Assembly (NCBI RefSeq): GCF_020103695.1
Contig: NZ_JAHXBF010000004.1
Location: forward strand, 372,001-436,000
Length of the DNA stretch: 64,000 bases
From: Hyalangium versicolor
Lineage (GTDB): Bacteria; Myxococcota; Myxococcia; Myxococcales; Myxococcaceae
Direction of reading: 5' to 3'
The translations under genes were made by a program, and so were the position numbers. Every line of letters starts with the position of its first letter. Positions within the stretch are counted from its first letter, which is position 1. The notes under the pieces are model-generated. The model was given only the letters and a program-made list of their open reading frames with translations. It was not told where the DNA came from and did no database searches. Below, piece by piece: positions 1-8,391 of the stretch.

Positions 1-634
1 CCAGGCAGAGCACCCCCGCCGCCAGCCCGGCGATGCGAGCCGCCCGACGCGTCAGCCCCCAGAGCCCCAGCCCCGCCGCGACCCAGAGCGGGAGCAACCC
101 CGTCCCCTGAGCGCAAAGAACTCCCAGCCAGCGTCCGAGCGGTCCGAGCGCCAGCCAGTACCCATAATGCAGCCAGGGAAAACCGAGCCACGCGTCATGG
201 ATGAGCGCCTGGCAGAGCACCAGCCCCGGCGCCTGGAGCCATGGGAGCCAGGGAGCCAAAGCGCTGCGAGACAGCCGGTTCGCCGCCCACCCCCACAGTC
301 CGTACGGCAGAGCAATCAACAGCAGGAAGCTCCCCACCACCGCGCCGCCGACAATGCGCTCTCCGGGCGTCAGCACATAGAGGACATCCGTGAGCCAGTA
401 CAGAGTGCTCGCCGCCAGCGTCGCTCCGAAGAGCGCGCCCGCTCGCAATCCCTCCCGCGGCGTGGAGCTGCTAGCCAGCGCTCGGAAGTAACAGGCGAAG
501 CCGGCGATGAGCCCGAGCACATTGGCCGGAAACACCAGCAGCAGGTGCGCGGAGGCCCCCACCACCAGTCCTCCAGCGCCAGCCCACGCGTACGCCTTCC
601 ACGGCTCGGGCAGCGCGTGCCAGCGTGCGCTCAC
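1..634 (-). CDS. lnt: Apolipoprotein N-acyltransferase-like, N-terminal part (runs off left edge)
   Basis: This open frame runs off the left edge; about 211 N-terminal codons are visible. It is almost wholly hydrophobic, with about five or six membrane segments. The segment GFPWLHYGYWLALGPLG matches the GFPWLxxGY loop typical of Lnt, which N-acylates the amino-terminal cysteine of lipoproteins in the inner membrane. The carbon-nitrogen hydrolase half lies outside the window, so catalysis cannot be judged. I chose the GTG at 634, six bases after the stop of the upstream phosphodiesterase gene; the frame stays open further upstream, so the start is uncertain. It could be an Lnt paralogue specialised for this cluster. 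Confidence 0.7.
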   Translation of the reverse strand, partial: MSARWHALPEPWKAYAWAGAGGLVVGASAHLLLVFPANVLGLIAGFACYFRALASSSTPREGLRAGALFGATLAASTLYWLTDVLYVLTPGERIVGGAVVGSFLLLIALPYGLWGWAANRLSRSALAPWLPWLQAPGLVLCQALIHDAWLGFPWLHYGYWLALGPLGRWLGVLCAQGTGLLPLWVAAGLGLWGLTRRAARIAGLAAGVLCL

Positions 635-639
635 CGCGG

Positions 640-1815
640 TCAGCAACCGGGCTTCACCTTCAGCCAGCGCCCGTAATGATCCGAGTGCGTGTAGTAGGGC
701 CAGAGCCGCTGCACTCCATCCAGCGTCTTCCACCCGGGCGCCCACCCGCTGTACCCGAGGACCTGAGCCTGACAGGTGCCGAAGGTGGCCGGCTTGCCCA
801 GCAGCACCGTGTCGAAGTCCGCCTTGACACCCGTGGCCATGCCGTTGGGGCCCGTGTCCACCGAGCTCCCCACCCAGTTGGACTGGAAGCTCGCCGACTC
901 GTAAGCCCCCATCACCGCCCCCGCCTGCCGGTAGGCGTACGGCTCCGAGAAGGCACTGTCCGCGACCGCCTGCATGAGGAGCTGGTGCCCCTTGGTGCTC
1001 GCCGCAGTGCTGGTGAAGTCCGCGTTGAAGTCTCCGCCGAAGAGCACCGTCGCCGGCGGGTAGCTGGCCCGGTTCGCGGTCACCTGCGCACGGAGGTAGG
1101 CCAGCGACTGCTTCATGTTGGAGATGCGCGAGCTGTCCGACGCCGCGTCTCCGTCCAGGTGGCTGTTGCTCCCGTACGTGAAGTGCGTGGTGAACACGTA
1201 GTAGTACAGGCCTCCCTTGGCGAGGATGGCGCCCCAGACGCCCTTCTCCTTGTGCACGTCCGGGCCGTTCACGTCAGTGAAGGCCTGGAAGGGAAGCTCC
1301 TTCACCAGCGTCGTCCCGCTCTTGTAGAAGAGCATGAGCCCACTGCAGTCATTCTCGATGGCGCCATCCATCGGGTCGTCGCAGTAGTACCCGCTCGGCG
1401 TCAGCATGCTGTAGCCGCGCGTCGCCAGGTCCGCCTTGGGCCCGTCCTCGATGATGTCGTCGTAGTCCCAGGCCTCCTGGAACACGAGCACGTCGGCGCA
1501 CTTCGTCACCTTGCCGAGGCTCTGCTCCATCTCGTCCCCGAAGTCCGTCACGAACGGGACGTTGTGGAAGATGTTGTACGAGGCCATCGTGAACGCGCCG
1601 GTGTCATCACAGGTCTCGTTGAGCTGCCACGAGCGCGTGAGCGACGGGTTGAAGTAGTCCGTCTCGCTCACGGAATCGAACCACGTCTTGGGGTGGCTCG
1701 CGTAGTTGGCATCGAACGCGGGGGTTGAATCCGCGCGAGCATCGCCGGCCAGGGCCAGCACCAGTATGGCGATGGAGAGGGAGAGACTGCTCGGCACGAG
1801 CCTGTGAAGCTGCAT
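640..1815 (-). CDS. Secreted sphingomyelinase/DNase-I-fold phosphodiesterase
   Basis: 391 residues starting with a signal peptide (residues 1-28, ending in a DARA-type cleavage site). The rest has the endonuclease/exonuclease/phosphatase signature in order: N81 in ASYNIFHN, E114 in VFQEAW, H211 in TTHF, D262 and N264 in GGDFNAD, an Asp in KADFDTV near 335 and the terminal SDH at 378-380. This order and the spacing resemble bacterial neutral sphingomyelinases (beta-toxin type) more than nucleases, but the substrate is inferred. Several Cys residues suggest disulphides after export. It lies 30 bases downstream of a lipase-foldase-like gene and 6 bases before an Lnt-like gene, so the three are probably one transcript. 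The product may be a predation or lipid-scavenging enzyme. Confidence 0.85.
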   Translation of the reverse strand: MQLHRLVPSSLSLSIAILVLALAGDARADSTPAFDANYASHPKTWFDSVSETDYFNPSLTRSWQLNETCDDTGAFTMASYNIFHNVPFVTDFGDEMEQSLGKVTKCADVLVFQEAWDYDDIIEDGPKADLATRGYSMLTPSGYYCDDPMDGAIENDCSGLMLFYKSGTTLVKELPFQAFTDVNGPDVHKEKGVWGAILAKGGLYYYVFTTHFTYGSNSHLDGDAASDSSRISNMKQSLAYLRAQVTANRASYPPATVLFGGDFNADFTSTAASTKGHQLLMQAVADSAFSEPYAYRQAGAVMGAYESASFQSNWVGSSVDTGPNGMATGVKADFDTVLLGKPATFGTCQAQVLGYSGWAPGWKTLDGVQRLWPYYTHSDHYGRWLKVKPGC

Positions 1816-1845
1816 CGCGGCCTCCTGTGTTGCGTGGGGGATGGG

Positions 1846-2958
1846 TTACCGCAGGTGGTACTTCTCGAAGAGACGTTGATCGATCTCGGGAAGGCGCTCG
1901 CGGAGCTGCTCCGGAGTGAGCCCCTCACCGCGCAGCCTGGCCAGGAGCTGATCGCGCTCCGCGTTGAAGGCGCTCAAGCGCTCGGCGCGATCCTGCTGCT
2001 CCTGGCGGAATTCGAGTTGCCGGGCGGCCACCTCCGGTCCCGCGCGGCGCTCCATCACCGCGCGGCGGGCCTCCTCATCCAGGGGGCCGGCGGACTCACG
2101 CAGCCGCAGCTCCTGCCGGGCCAGCTCCATCGGCTCGAGGAGCTCCGAGAGCCGCACGCCGTGCTCGCTCTCGATGCGCCGCAACTCGGCCTGCCACGCG
2201 GCCACATTCTGCTCGACGGAGGCACCCGGGCTGAGCAGAAGCGCGTCCACCTTGGACGGCAGCAGGAGCATGTCATCCGAGAGCCCGAAGAGCCGAGAAT
2301 CCAGCTCCGGGCCGAGGATTCGGCGACGAGCCTCGCGGAAGTGCTCGACGGCGGCGAAGTAGCCGCTCTCGCTCGCCGAGGAGGCATCTCCCACGACGAG
2401 CTGCTCGTAGGCCGCGTCCACCTGCTCCAGCAGGCTCCAGAGGCGCGCGGAGGTGAGTTCGTCCGGCAGGGCGAGGCGCTCACGGAGCGAGGAGAACAGC
2501 AGGCTGCGGCACAGCTCGGCGCCGGTAGTGCCCTCAAGCCCCCACTGTGGCATCCAGGCGCGGAGCTCGCTGGCGTGGGCCTCCACGAGTCCACAGCGCC
2601 GATCGAGGATGCTCTGGAGGATGTGCCCGGGAGCCAGGGAGAAATCCCCCTGGGCGGCGGCGCGGCGCCAGACCCGCTCCAGGGAGTGGCGAACCTGCGC
2701 CATCAAGAGCCTCGCCTGGATCTCTCGCTCCTCGGGCAATGGGGGGACCGGGCCCATTCGGGCCTGTGAGGGCGCGGCCTCCATGACATGAGAGCTCGCC
2801 GCTACTCCGGATGGACGATCCGCCACCCCGGGCGAGACAGCCGCGGGCTCGACCTCCGCGGGAGCAGAGCTCGCACGCCAGGCCCAGAGCGCTCCGGCGC
2901 AGAGCACCCCGCAGACCAGGAGCCCCAAGGCTCGTCGTGGGAAGGATCGCTTGTCCAT
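1846..2958 (-). CDS. Lipase secretion chaperone (foldase)-like protein
   Basis: 370 residues with one N-terminal membrane anchor (about 10-28), a Pro/Ala-rich linker to about 65, and then an all-helical, charged region to the end. The layout matches lipase-specific foldases (Lif/LipB family): an inner-membrane anchor, a variable linker and a helical clamp. Visible family-like pieces are FREARRRILGPELDSRLFG in the middle and a final helix pair with AFNAERDQLLARL and LRERLPEIDQRLFEKYHLR. In known systems the foldase gene is next to the lipase it folds; here the next gene encodes a sphingomyelinase-like enzyme and no alpha/beta-hydrolase lipase is visible. The family call is from pattern and layout and is moderate. 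Confidence 0.65.
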   Translation of the reverse strand: MDKRSFPRRALGLLVCGVLCAGALWAWRASSAPAEVEPAAVSPGVADRPSGVAASSHVMEAAPSQARMGPVPPLPEEREIQARLLMAQVRHSLERVWRRAAAQGDFSLAPGHILQSILDRRCGLVEAHASELRAWMPQWGLEGTTGAELCRSLLFSSLRERLALPDELTSARLWSLLEQVDAAYEQLVVGDASSASESGYFAAVEHFREARRRILGPELDSRLFGLSDDMLLLPSKVDALLLSPGASVEQNVAAWQAELRRIESEHGVRLSELLEPMELARQELRLRESAGPLDEEARRAVMERRAGPEVAARQLEFRQEQQDRAERLSAFNAERDQLLARLRGEGLTPEQLRERLPEIDQRLFEKYHLR

Positions 2959-3026
2959 GGAAAGCGTCCCTTAACGATTTTCTACCGAGCGTGACAATCC
3001 GCCACTCGGACGAGGGGGACTCCTCC

Positions 3027-4091
3027 TCAGTCTCCTTCTGGGGGAAGGTGCCCGAGAATGCCGTCCCGAAGGTCCCGAGCTGTCCACGGCAGCAGCTTCC
3101 TGCCGGAGGTGGTCAGGCGGAGAATCTCGCCATACTGCATGTCCTGAGCGCGAGCCTCATAGACATCGTCCGGACGATAGAAGAGCTGAAAGAGCAGCTC
3201 GTCGCCCGGTTCAACATCTGTACCCAGCAGACCTAATTGGGCCTGGGTCCGCTGGTTCTCGGACTCGGATGGATCTTCGGAGAGCTGCTCCACGACCTGA
3301 AGGGCCTGATGGACCGTCACGAACCCGCGCTCCGGATCGTACTGAGCCATGAGCTGACGTCCCGCGCCGTACTCCTTCCGAGCCGCCTCCAGGATGAAGC
3401 GTTCGAGGGCAGCAACCGCTACCTCCCAGCTCACGCCCTTCTCCTGCACCACCCGCCGCAGCGCCCGCTGCTCGAGGGTGCTCCCGTCCTTTGGACGTGA
3501 GACTTCGCGGCGCTTGCACCACTCGAAGGGGAGAATCTGGATGCGCGTCTTCACGCGTCCGTTCCACTCTGTCGGGACTCCGTGACGCGCGAGCGTCTCG
3601 CGAATCTCACGGGCAATGGCGACCCGCGCCTCGTCGCGAAGCCGTGGATCGTCTTCGAAGGCGTCAAAGGCGAGCATGAGGCCCGCGCCCTGCACACCCC
3701 GCTCGACATCCTGGCCATGGAAGAAGGTAGCCCCCCGAACGAGCTCGAAGCGCTCCTGCTCGGCGGCCTCTACCTCCCTCCAACCGTCCGACAGCGAGCC
3801 GCCCGCGTTCTGCAAGGCGATGATGCCTTGGCGATTCAGCTCCTCGAAGGCGCGGTCGATCCGGTCGTTCATCGTGGGCTCGGTCCAACGAGCCTCCTCC
3901 GCGCGGAGTTCCTCGAATCGCCCCCGGGAGTACACCAACAACTGCTCCACCGCTTCGCGATCCTCCCGCAGTTCGTCCCTCAAGAGCTCTTCAACCGAGG
4001 CGAGCACCCAGCCCTCCTCCCCGTACCCCGCCAGGACCAACGCCTCCACCCGGTCGCGGAGGCTCTCCAGCAGTGCAGCATCTGTCGCCAT
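3027..4091 (-). CDS. DUF6891 domain fused to a NusA N-terminal-like domain
   Basis: 354 residues. The first two thirds (about 70-195) carry a DUF6891-like segment with FFHGQDVERGVQGAGLMLAF and a following ETLARHGVPTEWNG strand, as in uncharacterised DUF6891 proteins. From about 215 to 350 it resembles the NusA N-terminal domain, which binds the RNA polymerase beta-flap: VVQEKGVSWEVAVAALERF, ILEAARKEYG, a YDPERG turn and VEPGDELLFQLFYR follow the same order as in NusA. There are no S1 or KH domains. It is apparently monocistronic. A role touching transcription is an inference from the second domain only; the first domain has no known function. Confidence 0.65.
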   Translation of the reverse strand: MATDAALLESLRDRVEALVLAGYGEEGWVLASVEELLRDELREDREAVEQLLVYSRGRFEELRAEEARWTEPTMNDRIDRAFEELNRQGIIALQNAGGSLSDGWREVEAAEQERFELVRGATFFHGQDVERGVQGAGLMLAFDAFEDDPRLRDEARVAIAREIRETLARHGVPTEWNGRVKTRIQILPFEWCKRREVSRPKDGSTLEQRALRRVVQEKGVSWEVAVAALERFILEAARKEYGAGRQLMAQYDPERGFVTVHQALQVVEQLSEDPSESENQRTQAQLGLLGTDVEPGDELLFQLFYRPDDVYEARAQDMQYGEILRLTTSGRKLLPWTARDLRDGILGHLPPEGD

Positions 4092-4216
4092 GGGGAGAGT
4101 CTACACAGCCACGTTTCGACAGTTGGGCGCCCTCGCCGGCTCGTGCTCCCCCGCAGTCGCGCTCCAGTCACGCACCGCTTGCCATGGTCCACGCCTCGGC
4201 AATGCGAGGAGGCACC

Positions 4217-5719
4217 ATGAAGGACGCGCGTGGAAGTATGCAGCCTTGGCTGCTCACCGTGGTGGTACTCAGCTGGGCTTGCGGTTGCGGCAAAGCTCCC
4301 CAGGAAACATCCCCTTCCTGGCCAGAGGAAGAGGCTTCTCCTGAACCCTCTTCTTCAGCAGCGGATGGTGGATTCAACCCCACCGACGCCGGAACTCCTG
4401 CGCTGGAGGATGCGGGTGTTGTCCCCAGCATGCCCCCTGAGCTGCTGGAGTCCTGGCAATCTGTCTCCTCCACACCGGGCCGGGGAGCAGTCACCCTTCG
4501 CGTCCGTGCCCGTCCACCTCGAGACGGCACCCTGACGTTCACCTGGCAGAGCCTGACCGGAGCCTTCGAACCACCGAGAGAGACGGCCACCACCAGTGAG
4601 ATCACCTGGACAGCGCCACCCTGTGGAACGGGGCTCTCCACGCATCTTCTCCAGTCCTCGATCCGCCACTCCTCGGGCCTCTCCGCCACCAGTGTGTTCA
4701 GGATCTCCGTCGTATGTCCGCAATGGATCCCCACGAGCGACATGGGCACGGCACGGCACGATCACACCGCCAGCGTGCTGCCTTCAGGCAGGGTGCTGGT
4801 CGTCGGCCGCTATTCCGGTGATGCGCTCGACAGCGTCGAAGAGTACGACCCAACGACCTCGACCTGGATTCCCAGGGACGACATGCACTGGGCCCGCAGG
4901 TTCCACACGGCCAGCGTCCTCCCTTCGGGGAAGGTGCTCGTGACGGGTGGGTCCAACAATCTCAACACCATCATCTCGAGCACGGAGCTGTACGACCCGG
5001 TGGCCCCCAGCGGTCACTCATGGTCATGGGCAGGCGACATGGCCGAAATTCGCACTGCGCACACCGCAACGGTATTGCCATCGGGCAAGGTGCTCATCGC
5101 CGGTGGTTTTGGCGTCAGCGGCGCGCTGGGCAGCGCGGAGCTGTATGACGGCTCGGCCGCGGTGAAGTGGAGTCGGACAGGGAGTATGAAAACGGGCCGC
5201 TACGGGCACACGGCTACCGTGTTGCTCTCGGGCAAGGTCCTCGTCGTGGGCGGCGATGGCCCCAACGGTGCGCTGGCCGACGCGGAACTCTACGACCCGG
5301 CCACAGGCTCCTGGACCGCGGCAGGCTCACTGCCCGGCCCAGGCCGTGCCAACCACACCGCGACCTTGCTCCCCTCGGGACAGGTACTGGTAGCAGGAGG
5401 CAACACCGCCGATTCGGCGCTCTACGACCCCACCTCGGGTACCTGGCTGGCTGTAGCTCCCATGGGAGCAGCCCGCGCCTATCACACCGCGACCCTGCTC
5501 CCCTCGGGAAGGGTGCTGGTGGTGGGAGGAATGACTGCCATACCGCTGGCCAGCACCGAAGTGTATGACCCGGACTCCAGAACATGGTCGCCCTCGGCCG
5601 TTCTGGACGTGGCGCGTTCCCACCACGCCGCATGCCTTCTGTCTTCGGGCCAGGTGCTGATCGCGGGAGGCCACACGAGCAGCGCTCCCCTGGCCAGCGC
5701 GGCGCTGTATGAACCGTAA
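4217..5719 (+). CDS. Seven-kelch beta-propeller lipoprotein
   Basis: 500 residues. I started at ATG 4217 because GAGGAGG precedes it and the protein then opens with a lipoprotein signal (cysteine in WACGCG). An acidic Ser/Pro linker and an Ig/PKD-like strand domain (about 85-175) follow. Seven tandem kelch-type blades fill the rest, each with a variant of HTATVLPSGKVLVVGG followed by ELYDP and an aromatic. Seven blades are enough to close one propeller. Such proteins are plentiful on myxobacterial surfaces; binding partner and function are unknown. It converges on the SARP regulator gene, 22 bases away. Confidence 0.85.
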   Translation: MKDARGSMQPWLLTVVVLSWACGCGKAPQETSPSWPEEEASPEPSSSAADGGFNPTDAGTPALEDAGVVPSMPPELLESWQSVSSTPGRGAVTLRVRARPPRDGTLTFTWQSLTGAFEPPRETATTSEITWTAPPCGTGLSTHLLQSSIRHSSGLSATSVFRISVVCPQWIPTSDMGTARHDHTASVLPSGRVLVVGRYSGDALDSVEEYDPTTSTWIPRDDMHWARRFHTASVLPSGKVLVTGGSNNLNTIISSTELYDPVAPSGHSWSWAGDMAEIRTAHTATVLPSGKVLIAGGFGVSGALGSAELYDGSAAVKWSRTGSMKTGRYGHTATVLLSGKVLVVGGDGPNGALADAELYDPATGSWTAAGSLPGPGRANHTATLLPSGQVLVAGGNTADSALYDPTSGTWLAVAPMGAARAYHTATLLPSGRVLVVGGMTAIPLASTEVYDPDSRTWSPSAVLDVARSHHAACLLSSGQVLIAGGHTSSAPLASAALYEP

Positions 5720-5741
5720 GCCCATGCCAGAGTGTGACACT

Positions 5742-7577
5742 TCAGGAGTGGCGACGCCGGTAGTCCTCGAACCGAGCGGACAGCTCCTCACGCCTGGGCT
5801 CGGACAGAGAGGCCAGAACCACCTCTCCCACCACGTCATGGAAGAACCAGCGGCCATGAACGATGTGGGCCTCCACCAACTGCTGCCAGAGCTTCTCGAA
5901 CTGGGCTGTCGAAATCCCCAGCACTTCTCGAACCATCCTGAAGTCGAAGTCCGTTCGCGCCACGGCGAAGACCTGAGCCACCTGGAGTGCCTCTTTGGAC
6001 AGGGAGTCCAGGCGTTGCTGGATGATCGCCATCACCCTGCCGGAAGGCGGGAGCGAGGACGGAAAAGCCCCGTCAAAGGACTCGGACCGCAACAGGTGAC
6101 GCACGGTCTCGACGATGAAGAGGGGGTTGCCACCGGTGTGGGCCATCATCTCCTCCGCGATCGGCTCCAGCCGGGGATCTCCCATGCCTCGCAGCATGAG
6201 CCGGACCGCCTCGGCATCCAGCCGCGTCATGGGAACCCACTGCACCAGACCCGAGCTGACGGCCCCCTGGAGCATCTGCCGCGCCCACGCGTCCTGGGAC
6301 TCAGAGGTGCGGAAGACATTGATGATGAGGGGAAAGCGTCCGGCCTCCATCTCCTCGCGGAACTCCCCATGCACCCGGACACCCAGCGCGGTACTGGCAT
6401 CATCCATGTACTGCCCATCGTCGAAGATGAGCAGCTCGATGTCACGCAGCGCGACCCGGAGGAACTGCATGACCGCTGCGAAGAATTCCGACTGTTCCTC
6501 GGGGCTGGAGGGAAGGGGCAGGGGCTTCTTCTCGAGATGAGGTATCACTCGCGACAGCTCCCGGCGCACCCTCCCTTGGGGCCGCGCGCTCGGCACATGC
6601 CGCAGCACCGTGCCCAGACTCCGCATGTGTGTACTGAAAGCCTGCTGTCGATCTCCAGGCCTCGCGTCGAGCAGGAGCCATCGCCCCTTCCCCACCTTCG
6701 CGGCCGCGAACTCCGTCACCAACCGGGACTTGCCAATGCCAGGCTCTCCTTCGACGAACATGGGCTTGCGCGCAGCCCACGCATCCTCCATCAACCCCCA
6801 CTCGTACTCACGGCCGGCAAGCAGGGGGGGACGGCTCACCGCCAGGGGAATCACGGGCCCGACCCGGGGCGATGGCAGCTGGCGAGCGGCTTCGGCGTTC
6901 TCGATGGCGTGGGCCAGTTCGCGCGTCTCATCCGAGGGCAGCGCACCGAGCTCACGCATCATCATCTCCCGGCACTGGCGGGATGTCTCCAGTGCCGCCG
7001 CTCGGTCCCCCTTCAGGTAGTACAGGCGCATCAAGTGGCGGTAGGCGTTCTCCGAGTGGGGCTCCATGACGCGCAGCCGCTGCGCCCCCTCGAGCGCTTT
7101 GGCCAACTGTCCCTCGGTCTCCCACTGCAGCACGAGCCGCTCCATGGCGCCAAAGCGCATGTCGCGCAGATGCCTGCGCCATTCATCCAGCCAGTGGCTC
7201 AGGTCGGGGCAGTCATCGAAGGTGAGTCCCTGCAGCAGCTCTCCCTCGAACGAGGCCACCCGCGCGTGCTCCTCAGCCTTGTGGGCAGCGCAGAGTTGAA
7301 GGACATCCATCGGGAGTCCTTCGCACAGCCGCAGCCGCTCCTCGTTCTCGACGCACTCCTGCCCGAGCTGTCCCCGGAGTCTCTTCAGGATTTGGCGCAG
7401 GTTGTTGCGCGCGGTGGACTCGCCCGCTTCGGGCCACAGCCTGTCCGCGAGCTCGGAACGGGACGCGGACTTCTCAAGCGCCAGATAGGCCAGCAGCGCC
7501 GCCTTCTTGCGCTCCAGGCTCACCCGCTTCCCCTGGGGCCCCGTGGCCCAGGCGTCTCCGAGGATATGAATTTCCAA
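5742..7577 (-). CDS. SARP-type transcriptional regulator with BTAD and AAA ATPase domains
   Basis: 611 residues from a TTG start at 7577, chosen because GGGGGAG lies six bases upstream and the protein then begins exactly at the winged-helix strand LEIHILGDAW. Residues 1-90 form an OmpR-like DNA-binding domain (LERKKAALLAYLAL, SRSELADRLWP), about 100-230 a TPR-like BTAD region, and about 250-610 an AAA_16-type ATPase with Walker A GEPGIGKSR at 277-285 and a Walker B-like LLIFDD. SARP/AfsR-type regulators activate transcription in response to ATP-dependent signals. It is divergent from the glycosylase-like gene with only about 42 bases between the two starts, so it might control the island downstream; this is inference. 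Confidence 0.85.
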   Translation of the reverse strand: MEIHILGDAWATGPQGKRVSLERKKAALLAYLALEKSASRSELADRLWPEAGESTARNNLRQILKRLRGQLGQECVENEERLRLCEGLPMDVLQLCAAHKAEEHARVASFEGELLQGLTFDDCPDLSHWLDEWRRHLRDMRFGAMERLVLQWETEGQLAKALEGAQRLRVMEPHSENAYRHLMRLYYLKGDRAAALETSRQCREMMMRELGALPSDETRELAHAIENAEAARQLPSPRVGPVIPLAVSRPPLLAGREYEWGLMEDAWAARKPMFVEGEPGIGKSRLVTEFAAAKVGKGRWLLLDARPGDRQQAFSTHMRSLGTVLRHVPSARPQGRVRRELSRVIPHLEKKPLPLPSSPEEQSEFFAAVMQFLRVALRDIELLIFDDGQYMDDASTALGVRVHGEFREEMEAGRFPLIINVFRTSESQDAWARQMLQGAVSSGLVQWVPMTRLDAEAVRLMLRGMGDPRLEPIAEEMMAHTGGNPLFIVETVRHLLRSESFDGAFPSSLPPSGRVMAIIQQRLDSLSKEALQVAQVFAVARTDFDFRMVREVLGISTAQFEKLWQQLVEAHIVHGRWFFHDVVGEVVLASLSEPRREELSARFEDYRRRHS

Positions 7578-7619
7578 CGCTGCTCCCCCAAACGCTACTG
7601 CCGTGGATGGCCCGCGCGA

Positions 7620-8207
7620 ATGCCTCAACTCGACAGCAACTATAAGTCCTTGGCCTTGAAACACAAGAACGTCAAACTGATCATCATCGGAGATTCTCCG
7701 TACAAGATTAATATGCCCATTCCGTTTGCCAAGGCCAGCTGGGAAGAACTATCCAATCCCATATGTAGCGGAGCATATGTCCTACAAGCATTGACCGGAA
7801 CATGGATCCATGCACTGGCCCAGGAGCATCAATCCATGACGCCAACGCAGTACTTCACCGACATCCTCTTGGGTACCCATGGTGTCGTGTTCCTCAACGG
7901 CTGTTATGTGGACCAAGGCAACCTGTCCAAGGCAAAGTACAAAGCACTCAAACGCAAGAGAATGCCCAAGGACTGGAACAAGGTAAACCGGCAGATAGTC
8001 AACCAGATAGCCAAGAACGACCCAAAGCCGTCCATCATTCTGTGCGGGGAGTTGGTCCAAGAAGCGCTGAGCCAGCTGATTGACAGAGCCGTTCCAGGAA
8101 AGCGTATCGACGCACGCCACCCCTCCACCCTCGGTTTGGATAAGCCTACCGAGTATCAAAAGTGGTTACGGCACTGGGGCCCAGGCGCCCTCCATTCTTT
8201 TCTATAA
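7620..8207 (+). CDS. Divergent uracil-DNA-glycosylase-superfamily protein with altered motif A
   Basis: 195 residues from ATG 7620; an in-frame ATG at 7566 is possible but would overlap the divergent start. UDG-like elements occur in family order: IIIGDSPYKI (21-30) where UDG has GQDPYH, GVVFLNGCY (88-96) for GVLLLN, SIILCGELVQEAL (138-150) for the FLLWG strand, and ARHPSTLG (165-172) for the HPSPLS loop. The catalytic Asp position of GQDPY is Ser here, with an Asp one residue earlier. His167 and Pro168 are kept. The base composition is clearly lower in GC than neighbouring genes, with many AT-ending codons, suggesting transfer. It could recognise modified phage DNA or be a non-catalytic binder; neither is shown. 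Confidence 0.65.
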   Translation: MPQLDSNYKSLALKHKNVKLIIIGDSPYKINMPIPFAKASWEELSNPICSGAYVLQALTGTWIHALAQEHQSMTPTQYFTDILLGTHGVVFLNGCYVDQGNLSKAKYKALKRKRMPKDWNKVNRQIVNQIAKNDPKPSIILCGELVQEALSQLIDRAVPGKRIDARHPSTLGLDKPTEYQKWLRHWGPGALHSFL

Positions 8208-8391
8208 AGAAGGATGGGGGCCGTGTTGAAGGGAAGGAGCGAGAGCAGAGAGGCAGAGGAGGGCTGCTAAGGAGTGCCGGAGAGCCCAAGGCCACGTAGG
8301 TATGCCCACCGCGCAGCCGTAGAGGGTACACGGCTGCTCAAGCCGCCCTCGCGCCTTATCTTCATATGAGCAGGAAACAAGGGGTAGCGTC

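Noticed and set aside
625..1728. Plus-strand open frame of more than 350 codons
   Set aside because: Antisense to the phosphodiesterase gene; a high-GC shadow rich in Arg and Val with no domain.
5709..7619. Long plus-strand open frame continuous with the glycosylase-like gene
   Set aside because: It lies antisense to the SARP gene, reads as low-information Arg/His/Leu-rich sequence and has no ribosome site; only the part after 7620 reads like a protein.
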